Positions 1 through 4,877 of a DNA stretch of 5,305 nt are shown here, piece after piece. The translations under genes were made by a program, and so were the position numbers. The notes under the pieces are model-generated. The model saw only the letters and a list, made by a program, of their open reading frames with translations, did no database searches and had not been told where the DNA came from. Origin of the DNA: an uncultured Actinoplanes sp. GTDB lineage: Bacteria; Actinomycetota; Actinomycetes; Mycobacteriales; Micromonosporaceae. The first letter of the stretch is position 1. Each line of letters starts with the position of its first letter. The stretch lies in contig CAKUMG010000499.1 of assembly GCA_934667465.1 (NCBI GenBank), forward strand, positions 1-5,305, in the 5' to 3' direction.

Positions 1-15
1 GGTATGGATCCGGCG

Positions 16-21
16 TATCGT
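16..21 (+). promoter_or_regulatory. Possible -10 element for a leaderless LysR mRNA
   Basis: TATCGT fits the actinobacterial TANNNT -10 pattern and lies 7 nt before the GTG at 29. That spacing would put the transcription start at or next to the start codon. It agrees with the absence of a purine-rich ribosome site. The -35 region would lie outside the window, so this rests on one short match. Confidence 0.25.
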
Positions 22-28
22 CGGCGGC

Positions 29-877
29 GTGGAGACGCGGGAGCTGCGGTATTTCGTCGCCGTCGCCGAGGAGCTGCACTTCGGCCGGGCGGCCGAGCGG
101 CTCGGGATGGCGCAGCCGCCGCTGTCCCGGGCGATCGGGCTGCTCGAGCGGCGGCTCGGGGCGGCGCTGCTGACCCGGACCAGCCGGTCGGTCGCGCTGA
201 CCGGCGCCGGTGACGTGCTGCTGCGCGAGGCGCGGGCGGCCCTGGAAGCGGTCGAGGCCGCCGAGCGCCGCACCCGGCGGGCGGCCCGGGCCGCCGAGGG
301 GCGGCCCGGGGTGGTGTTCGTGACCAAGGCGGGCGCGTCCGGCGAGCTGCTGGCGAAGCTGCTCGACGCGTACGCCGCCGAGCCCGGCGCGGTCCCCGTG
401 GACGTGGTCCTGTGCGGCCCGGCCCAGCAGGAGCCCATGCTCCGCGACGGGCGCGCCGACGTCGGGCTGCTGCACCGGCCGTTCGACTCGACGGCCGGGT
501 TCGACGTCGAGGAGCTGCACACCGAGGGGCAGATCGCGCTGCTCCCGGCCGGGCACCCCCTGAGCACGCGCGAGCACCTGACCGAGGCCGAGGTCGCCGC
601 GATCACCGGCCTGCCGCAGCCGCGCTGGCCCCGTCCCGACGGCACCTACCCCGACGGCCCGGGCCCCGAGGTCCGCGACTCCACCCAGCTGCTCGGGTTG
701 ATCGCGCTCGGCCGCACGACGGCGATCCTCCCCGAGTCCGTACGCGGCCAGCTGCACGACGGCATCGCCGCCGTCCCGGTCTCCGACGCCCCGCGCGTCA
801 CCACCGTGATCGCCTGGCCGCCGCACAGCCGCTCCCGCGCGGTAGCCGCCCTCGTCCGTGCCGCCACGCGCCTCTGA
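29..877 (+). CDS. LysR-family transcriptional regulator
   Basis: This encodes a 282-residue DNA-binding regulator of the LysR family, whose members usually bind as tetramers and switch a nearby, often divergent, gene in response to a small molecule. The winged helix-turn-helix (PF00126 type) covers about residues 3-62, with the typical run FGRAAERLGMAQPPLSRAIG at 18-37 and the wing ending in ALTGAG. An Arg/Ala/Glu-rich linker helix follows (about 62-90), then a periplasmic-binding-protein-like effector domain (about 93-282) with the family patterns RADVGLL and ALLPAGHPL. The length is slightly short of the usual 290-310. The start is GTG; it places the conserved ELRYF segment right at the N-terminus, and no Shine-Dalgarno is visible, so the message may be leaderless. 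No effector can be named. The neighbour on the right converges on it, so its usual divergent target would lie left of the window. Family assignment is secure; the target is unknown. Confidence 0.93.
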   Translation: METRELRYFVAVAEELHFGRAAERLGMAQPPLSRAIGLLERRLGAALLTRTSRSVALTGAGDVLLREARAALEAVEAAERRTRRAARAAEGRPGVVFVTKAGASGELLAKLLDAYAAEPGAVPVDVVLCGPAQQEPMLRDGRADVGLLHRPFDSTAGFDVEELHTEGQIALLPAGHPLSTREHLTEAEVAAITGLPQPRWPRPDGTYPDGPGPEVRDSTQLLGLIALGRTTAILPESVRGQLHDGIAAVPVSDAPRVTTVIAWPPHSRSRAVAALVRAATRL

Positions 878-892
878 CCGGCCCCAGCACGC

Positions 893-1038
893 CGCCGCGC
901 CGAAGTACCGCCGCGCCGAAGTACCGCCGCGCCGTTCCGCCGTTCCGCCGCGCCGTTCCGCCGTTCCGCCGTTCCGCCGTTCCGCCGCGCCGCCGTTCCG
1001 CCGCGCCGCCGTTCCGAAGCGCCGAAGCACCGCCGTTC
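893..1038. repeat. Degenerate tandem repeat, CGCCGTTC octamer
   Basis: The gap between the convergent LysR and cutC genes is filled by a nested tandem array. The octamer CGCCGTTC occurs nine times exactly (ending at 937, 945, 958, 966, 974, 982, 998, 1014 and 1038). It appears alone, as a 13-bp unit (CGCCG plus octamer), or as a 16-bp unit (CGCCGCGC plus octamer). Two 16-bp copies of CGCCGCGCCGAAGTAC open the array at 893-908 and 909-924, and a related CGAAGCGCCGAAGCAC follows at 1015-1030. Degenerate CGCCGCGCC-like sequence continues to about 1060. Open frames crossing this array give only low-complexity Arg/Ala/Pro strings and are not genes. The strand asymmetry (C-rich on +) argues against a simple hairpin terminator, and none is obvious elsewhere in the 204-nt gap. 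Confidence 0.88.
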
Positions 1039-1081
1039 CAAAACGCCGCCGCGCCGCCGTGCCGAAGCGCAGGAGCCCGGA

Positions 1082-1750
1082 TCACGGCAGGATGCGGCGC
1101 CAGAGCGCGACGAGGTGCGGATCCACGGCCCGCTCGAAGCTGCCCCCCGGCCGCACCGCGCCCCCCACATGGAACGCGCGCACCCCGGCGTCGAGCAGGG
1201 GCGCCACGTGATGCTGCCGCAGACCACCCCCGACCAGCACCGGGGGAGTGTTGCCGGCCTCGCCGAGCAGGGCACCCAGCCCCGCCTCGACCCCGCGCGC
1301 GCTGCCCGCGGTCAGCACCCCGTCGAGCCCCGGCAGCCCCTTGATCGCCTGCCACGCCGCCTGCCGGTCCGTGGCGTGGTCGAGCGCCCGGTGGAACGTC
1401 CACGGGCACCCGTCGATCGCCTCGAGCACGGTCTCCACGGCCGGCACGTCCACGTCGCCGGCGGGGTCGAGGAAGCCCAGCACGAACTGGTCCGCGCCCG
1501 CCGCGCGCAGGTCCCGGGCCGCGCGGGCGACAGCCGGGGCGTCCCGCAGCGCGTACCCGTCATCGCCGCGCAGCATCACGCGCACCGGGAGGCCGACCGC
1601 CGTACGGACAGCAGTGAACGTCGCTGTCGACGGGGTGAGTCCCTGGGCGGCCATGTCGGCGACCAGCTCGATCCGGTCCGCCCCGCCGTCGCGAGCGGCG
1701 ACGGCATCGGCGGCGGTCAGGGCGATGATTTCCAAGATCGATTCGGCCAC
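1082..1750 (-). CDS. cutC: CutC-family protein (PF03932), TIM barrel
   Basis: From GTG at 1750 this encodes 222 residues, close to the family's usual length, forming a single cytosolic TIM-barrel domain. Family signatures appear in order: LEII at the N-terminus, GGADRIEL (22-29), GLTPS (37-41), VRVMLR (56-61), GADQFVLGFLD, FHRALD (119-124), VLTAGSA (145-151) and LVGGGLR (172-178). The frame stays open to an ATG at 1801, which would add 17 residues (MVIIVATAFSSVWDDAV) unlike the family. The GTG puts LEII at residue 6 as in homologues and has a weak GGGA about 10 nt upstream, so I prefer it. The family is named for copper homeostasis in E. coli, but that phenotype was later traced to the small RNA MicL, made from within the E. 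coli gene. The biochemical role is therefore unsettled and I do not assign copper handling. It is divergent from the secreted hydrolase and convergent with the LysR gene. Confidence 0.88.
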   Translation of the reverse strand: MAESILEIIALTAADAVAARDGGADRIELVADMAAQGLTPSTATFTAVRTAVGLPVRVMLRGDDGYALRDAPAVARAARDLRAAGADQFVLGFLDPAGDVDVPAVETVLEAIDGCPWTFHRALDHATDRQAAWQAIKGLPGLDGVLTAGSARGVEAGLGALLGEAGNTPPVLVGGGLRQHHVAPLLDAGVRAFHVGGAVRPGGSFERAVDPHLVALWRRILP

Positions 1751-1846
1751 GACGGCATCGTCCCACACCGAGCTGAACGCGGTGGCGACAATAATGACCA
1801 TCTATGTTGGATCGTGTAGTTCCATCGACAAAGTTCGCTCGTAATC

Positions 1847-1876
1847 TTGACGTTACCTGAGCAACGTTGTTGAAAT
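1847..1876 (+). promoter_or_regulatory. Candidate promoter of the secreted hydrolase
   Basis: TTGACG at 1847-1852 matches five of six -35 consensus bases. An 18-nt spacer leads to TGAAAT at 1871-1876, matching four of six -10 bases. The elements sit in the most AT-rich stretch of the window, between the divergent cutC and hydrolase genes. They would give an mRNA start near 1883 and a leader of about 80 nt. The -10 is poor, so the promoter may need activation or the true start may differ. Confidence 0.4.
1858..1873. promoter_or_regulatory. Candidate LacI-family operator (CG-centred dyad)
   Basis: TGAGCAACGTTGTTGA is an imperfect palindrome centred on a CG step, with a perfect 8-bp core CAACGTTG (1862-1869) and 12 of 16 positions symmetric. 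LacI-family regulators of sugar genes typically bind 14-20 bp palindromes with a central CG. It lies inside the spacer and -10 of the candidate promoter, where binding would block polymerase. A second, overlapping dyad pairs ACGTT (1850-1854) with AACGT (1863-1867). No LacI-family gene is in the window to support it. Confidence 0.3.
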
Positions 1877-1901
1877 GTGTGAGATCCCGCGCCCCACCAC
1901 C

Positions 1902-1937
1902 GAGCGCTCCCCGGCGGTTTCGTCCATCGTGGAGCGC
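1902..1937 (+). promoter_or_regulatory. Leader dyad with CebR-like half site
   Basis: GAGCGCTCCC at 1902-1911 matches 10 of 14 positions of the CebR box known from Streptomyces (TGGGAGCGCTCCCA): the palindromic core and the right flank match, the left flank does not. CebR is a LacI-family repressor of cello-oligosaccharide genes. GCGCTCC (1904-1910) can also pair with GGAGCGC (1931-1937) across a 20-nt loop to form an mRNA hairpin just before the hydrolase ribosome site. The two readings are alternatives, and both are tentative. Confidence 0.25.
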
Positions 1938-1943
1938 AGTTCG

Positions 1944-1950
1944 CGAAGGG
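1944..1950 (+). promoter_or_regulatory. Ribosome binding site of the hydrolase
   Basis: GAAGGGA ends 12 nt before ATG 1963. It is a moderate Shine-Dalgarno match at a longish distance. It supports ATG 1963 over a TTG at 1867 in the same frame, as does the signal peptide, which begins exactly at this ATG. Confidence 0.4.
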
Positions 1951-1962
1951 ACCCCCTCACGC

Positions 1963-4446
1963 ATGACCCGCTCCAAGCTCCTGGCCGCCGCCGCGGCCGC
2001 CACCCTGATCGCCGCCGGCCTGGCCGCCCCGGCCCAGGCCGCACCCACCTGGCACAAGGGCATCCCGCCCATCGCCACCCCCTGGACCGACGCCGTGGGC
2101 CCGAACAACGCCCTGCCCGAATACCCGCGCCCGCAACTGGTCCGCAGCAAGTGGCAGAACCTCAACGGCGTCTGGGAATTCGCCAAGGCCGAGGCCGGCC
2201 AGGCCGCGCCGGTCGGACAGAGCCTCGGCGAGCGCGTCCTCGTCCCGTACCCGATCGAATCCGCCCTCTCCGGCATCCAGCGGCACGAGGACCGGATGTG
2301 GTACCGCCGCACGTTCACCGTGCCGGCGAGCTGGAAGATCGGCAGCGGTCAGCGGCTCACGCTGCACTTCGGCGCCGTCGACTACGACGCCAAGGTGTGG
2401 GTCAACGGCACGCAGGTCGCCACGCACCGGGGCGGTTACGACGGCTTCGACATCGATGTCACCGACGCGCTCGAGGGCACCGGCCCGCAGGAGCTGATCG
2501 TCTGGGCGGAGGACCTCACCGACGCCACCGGCCAGCCCATCGGCAAGCAGCGCCGGCAGAGCGACCGCGGCATCTTCTACCAGGGCAGCTCGGGCATCTG
2601 GCGCACGGTCTGGATGGAGCCCGTCGCCGCCGCGAGCATCACGAACCTGGTGCAGACGCCGTCGCTCGCACAACAAAATCTTCAGCTGACCGCGGAGACG
2701 ACCCAGCAGACCGGCCTGACCGTACGCGCCACGGCGAGCACCAAGGGCCGCACCGTGGGCCGGGTCACCGGTGCCGCGGGCGCCGCGCTGAGCGTACCGG
2801 TGCCGAAGGCGCATCTCTGGACCCCCGACGACCCGTTCCTCTACGACCTCAAGGTGGAGCTGCTCCAGGGCTCGAAGGTCGTCGACACCGTCACGTCGTA
2901 CTTCGGCATGCGGGAGATCGGCATGAAGAAGGGCGCCGACGGCAAGCTCCGGATCGCGCTCAGCGGCAAGATCCTGTTCAACCAGTCCACGCTCGACCAG
3001 GGTTTCTGGCCGGACGGGCTGAACACCGCCCCGACCGACGCGGGCCTGAGGTTCGACCTCGAGCAGCACAAGGTCATGGGTTTCAACACGGTCCGCAAGC
3101 ACATCAAGGTCGAGCCCGACCGCTGGTACTACTGGGCCGACAAGCTGGGCCTGCTCGTGTGGCAGGACATGCCCGCCGCGAACACCGGCCCGATCCCCGT
3201 CGAGTGGCGTGACCAGTACGAGGCCGAGCTGCGCGAGATGATCCGCGAGCACCGCAGCTGGACGTCGATCATCGCGTGGGTGCCGTTCAACGAGGGCTGG
3301 GGCGAGTGGGACCGCGCGGCCACCGGCCGCATCGCCGACGAGGTGAAGGCGCAGGACCCGAGCCGCCTGGTCAACGCGCACAGCGGCGTCAACTGCTGCA
3401 ACTCCAAGGGCGACTCCGGCCGGGGCGACATCCTCGACCACCACGAGTACAACAACGGCGGCCCGGCCACCCCGCAGCCCGACGCCACCCGCGCCGCGAT
3501 CGACGGCGAGCACGGCGGCTACGGCCTCAAGGTCAGTAACCACATGTGGTTCGGTGACGGCCAGGCGTACGAGATGACGCCCGACAAGGCGACCCTGACC
3601 GCGAAGTTCGTCGAGAACCAGCGCAAGGTCATCACGGCGGCGCAGCGCTGCGGCATCAGCGGCGCGATCTACACCCAGATCACCGACGTGGAGGCGGAGC
3701 TCAACGGCTTCTTCACCTACGACCGGCAGGTCGCCAAGATGGATCTCGCCCAGGTCCGGAAGATCAACCGGGAGACCATCGCGAAGGCCGACGGCAGTGC
3801 GGCGAACCTGCCCCAGCCCGGGCCGGGCACTCCGGGGCTCGGCGGCGTGGCGGCCTACCAGTTCGACGGCAACGCCGAGGACACGGCCGGCGACCACGAC
3901 GCCACCCTGGTCGGCAGCCCCGGCTACGGCGAGGGCCGCATCGGGCAGGCGCTGACGCTGGACGGCACGGCGCAGTACGCCGACCTGGGCGCGCCGGTCC
4001 TCAACACCGCCTCGGACTACACGGCGTCGGCGTGGGTCAAGCTCGACAAGGCCGACGGCGCGTTCCAGACCGTGGTCAGCCAGGACGGCGCGTCGGTCAG
4101 CGACTTCTTCCTGCAGTACTCGGGCGCGAACCAGCGCTTCGCGATGAGCTTCGCCGGGGTGCGCGCGCTGAGCCCGGAGAAGCCGGAGGTGGGCCGCTGG
4201 TACCACCTCGCCGGGGTGCGGGACACGGTCAACGGCGAGCTGCGGCTGTACGTGGACGGGCAGCTCGCCGGCTCGGTCAGCGCCTGCTCGCCGTGGACCA
4301 CGCCGAGCGGGAACACGGTCATCGGGCGCGGCAAGTACAACGGCAACCCGGTCGACTACCTGGACGGCGCGGTCGACGAGGTGCGCCTCTTCGACCGGGC
4401 GCTGTCCGCCGCCGAGATCGCGCAGCTCGTCGGCCCGGGGCGATGA
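1963..4446 (+). CDS. Secreted glycoside hydrolase family 2 enzyme with LamG-like domain
   Basis: This encodes an 827-residue exported retaining exo-glycosidase. A Sec signal peptide (Lys/Arg, Ala/Leu core, AQA|AP) is cut after residue 26. The GH2 sugar-binding domain (about 54-220) ends in the typical RGIFYQGSSGIW (202-213). An immunoglobulin-like domain follows (about 222-332, closing with FGMREI), then the TIM barrel (about 333-607). E444 in PFNEGWG is the expected acid/base and E516 in DGEHGGYGL the expected nucleophile; their 72-residue separation resembles E. coli LacZ (E461/E537). The segments LDQGFWPDG (344-352) and RKHIKVEP mark a GH2 subgroup distinct from classical LacZ and GusA, so the sugar specificity is not assigned. 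A Pro/Gly-rich linker (about 608-628) joins a LamG/concanavalin-like jelly-roll (about 629-825, with WYHLAGVRD, LYVDGQLAG, DEVRLFDRALS), probably carbohydrate-binding. A vicinal C478-C479 pair lies in the barrel. The stop codon falls inside a 17-bp tandem repeat. GH2 fold and secretion are firm; the substrate is open. Confidence 0.93.
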   Translation: MTRSKLLAAAAAATLIAAGLAAPAQAAPTWHKGIPPIATPWTDAVGPNNALPEYPRPQLVRSKWQNLNGVWEFAKAEAGQAAPVGQSLGERVLVPYPIESALSGIQRHEDRMWYRRTFTVPASWKIGSGQRLTLHFGAVDYDAKVWVNGTQVATHRGGYDGFDIDVTDALEGTGPQELIVWAEDLTDATGQPIGKQRRQSDRGIFYQGSSGIWRTVWMEPVAAASITNLVQTPSLAQQNLQLTAETTQQTGLTVRATASTKGRTVGRVTGAAGAALSVPVPKAHLWTPDDPFLYDLKVELLQGSKVVDTVTSYFGMREIGMKKGADGKLRIALSGKILFNQSTLDQGFWPDGLNTAPTDAGLRFDLEQHKVMGFNTVRKHIKVEPDRWYYWADKLGLLVWQDMPAANTGPIPVEWRDQYEAELREMIREHRSWTSIIAWVPFNEGWGEWDRAATGRIADEVKAQDPSRLVNAHSGVNCCNSKGDSGRGDILDHHEYNNGGPATPQPDATRAAIDGEHGGYGLKVSNHMWFGDGQAYEMTPDKATLTAKFVENQRKVITAAQRCGISGAIYTQITDVEAELNGFFTYDRQVAKMDLAQVRKINRETIAKADGSAANLPQPGPGTPGLGGVAAYQFDGNAEDTAGDHDATLVGSPGYGEGRIGQALTLDGTAQYADLGAPVLNTASDYTASAWVKLDKADGAFQTVVSQDGASVSDFFLQYSGANQRFAMSFAGVRALSPEKPEVGRWYHLAGVRDTVNGELRLYVDGQLAGSVSACSPWTTPSGNTVIGRGKYNGNPVDYLDGAVDEVRLFDRALSAAEIAQLVGPGR

Positions 4447-4539
4447 ACGGCTCGGGGCGATGACAGGCTCGGGGCGATGAACGGCTCGGGGCGATGAACG
4501 GCCCGGGGCGATGAACGGCCCGGGGCGATGAATCAGGGG
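4431..4539. repeat. 17-bp tandem repeat spanning the hydrolase stop codon
   Basis: Five full 17-bp units follow head to tail at 4441-4457, 4458-4474, 4475-4491, 4492-4508 and 4509-4525. The consensus is CGATGAACGGCTCGGGG; the last two have CCCGGGG instead of CTCGGGG, and unit 2 has ACAGG for AACGG. A truncated CGATGAATCAGGGG ends the array at 4526-4539. The last 10 bases of a unit (CGGCCCGGGG, 4431-4440) already lie in the coding sequence, so the final residues GPGR and the TGA at 4444 derive from repeat sequence. Because 17 is not a multiple of 3, the TGA in each unit falls in all three frames in turn. Confidence 0.92.
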
Positions 4540-4566
4540 CACCACGGATAGACAGCAGTGCACAGG

Positions 4567-4596
4567 AGCCGCGCCCGTCTCACACCGGGCGCGGCT
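4567..4596 (+). terminator. Intrinsic hairpin terminator after the hydrolase
   Basis: AGCCGCGCCCG (4567-4577) pairs perfectly with CGGGCGCGGCT (4586-4596) across an 8-nt loop (TCTCACAC), giving an 11-bp, almost all G:C stem. No U-tract follows (TCGCGTTCGC), as is common in high-GC actinobacteria. It lies 120 nt past the hydrolase stop, after the tandem repeat, and separates that transcript from the transporter. The symmetric stem could also act on the opposite strand, but no - strand gene ends here in the window. Confidence 0.78.
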
Positions 4597-4676
4597 TCGC
4601 GTTCGCGGGGCGCGCCGCCGCGCGTACCGGAGCAGGCTTGTTGTTTCTCCTGGTCACCGCGGGGGTACGGAACGTT

Positions 4677-4849
4677 AGTTCAGGTCTCGGCATCGTTGTA
4701 AAGATCTATGCCCGCTGTGTTGCGGCACGGTTTCGGCGGGTCGATGATGAGGCTCGCAGAAATCGATCTTGACTATGAGGATTATTCAGGACGGTGAAGA
4801 CCAAGACTGCGAGCTGCGGCTGTGCGCAACTCAAGGCAGGTCCTGAACA
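4677..4849. repeat. Three copies of WRTTCAGGWC upstream of the transporter
   Basis: AGTTCAGGTC lies at 4677-4686, TATTCAGGAC at 4783-4792, and the reverse complement of TGTTCAGGAC at 4840-4849. The last two differ at one position. A six-base TTCAGG core three times in under 180 nt is well above chance for a non-coding stretch. Copies in both orientations suggest protein binding sites or an RNA pairing element. A weaker copy (TGCTCAGGTA, complement of 1856-1865) lies in the hydrolase promoter. Confidence 0.45.
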
Positions 4850-4850
4850 A
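4782..4850 (+). promoter_or_regulatory. Long-range inverted repeat in the transporter leader
   Basis: TTATTCAGGAC (4782-4792) and GTCCTGAACAA (4840-4850) are complementary at 10 of 11 positions with 47 nt between them. In RNA this would form a closing stem around an internal segment with minor pairing potential of its own (TGCG 4808-4811 with CGCA 4825-4828; AGC 4812-4814 with GCT 4819-4821). The right arm ends 14 nt before the ribosome site, a position suited to a leader controlling translation. It fits no riboswitch or leader I recognise, and could equally be two sites for a dimeric protein. Confidence 0.4.
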
Positions 4851-4864
4851 CCCTCACTCGCCCC

Positions 4865-4870
4865 GGGAGG
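4865..4870 (+). promoter_or_regulatory. Ribosome binding site of the OFA transporter
   Basis: GGGAGG is a near-perfect Shine-Dalgarno sequence 7 nt before ATG 4878, fixing the transporter start. Confidence 0.8.
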
Positions 4871-4877
4871 CGCCTAC

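Larger units (their letters stand above)
4597..4877 (+). other. Intergenic leader before the OFA transporter
   Basis: This 281-nt stretch contains no convincing gene. Short open frames beginning at 4744 (17 codons) and 4775 (23 codons) have mixed third positions and no good ribosome site. GC content falls from about 4630 to 4790, where promoters would be expected. TTGACT at 4769-4774 is a good -35 but has no matching -10 at 16-19 nt. TAAAGA at 4699-4704 could be a -10 with a weak TTAGTT (4675-4680) upstream. I therefore cannot fix the promoter. The region carries three TTCAGG-type motifs described separately. Confidence 0.6.

Noticed and set aside
893..1038. CRISPR array
   Set aside because: The units are contiguous with no unique spacers of constant length, and no cas genes are present. 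The same holds for the 17-bp array.
1056..1088. GCCGTG/CACGGC pairing as a terminator for the convergent genes
   Set aside because: It is only 6 bp across a 21-nt loop, overlaps the end of cutC, and is expected by chance in this composition.
412..1344. Long + strand frame overlapping LysR, the repeat array and cutC
   Set aside because: The translation is Arg/Pro/Ala low-complexity and crosses two well-supported genes; it is a GC-bias shadow.
646..1409. Two - strand frames through the octamer repeat encoding RRNGGTAERR-like repeats
   Set aside because: The apparent repeat protein is just translated tandem DNA fused to shadows of cutC and LysR. There is no ribosome site and no domain.
1867..1962. 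Upstream TTG start for the hydrolase, adding 32 residues
   Set aside because: It would bury the signal peptide behind a non-hydrophobic extension and starts inside the candidate promoter.
1957..4563. Open frame of 868 codons on the - strand, antisense to the whole hydrolase gene
   Set aside because: It mirrors the coding frame in GC-rich DNA, where stops are rare in the antisense register. Its translation is compositionally skewed (Arg/Val/Ala/Asp) with no recognisable domain, and the + strand carries a clear GH2 protein.
4669..4697. GGAAC with CGTT downstream, resembling an ECF sigma promoter
   Set aside because: The spacing (about 20 nt) is too long for the known SigE/SigR-type patterns.
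1733..4771. 11-mer AATCGATCTTG at 4761-4771 and inverted at 1733-1743 in the start of cutC
   Set aside because: Shared 11-mers are expected by chance in a window this size, and one copy is coding sequence.
4775..4846. 23-codon open frame with two Cys codons (MRIIQDGEDQDC...), a possible leader peptide
   Set aside because: There is no ribosome site, third positions are mixed unlike real genes here, and Cys codons are not clustered. A 17-codon frame at 4744 overlaps it and is equally unsupported.
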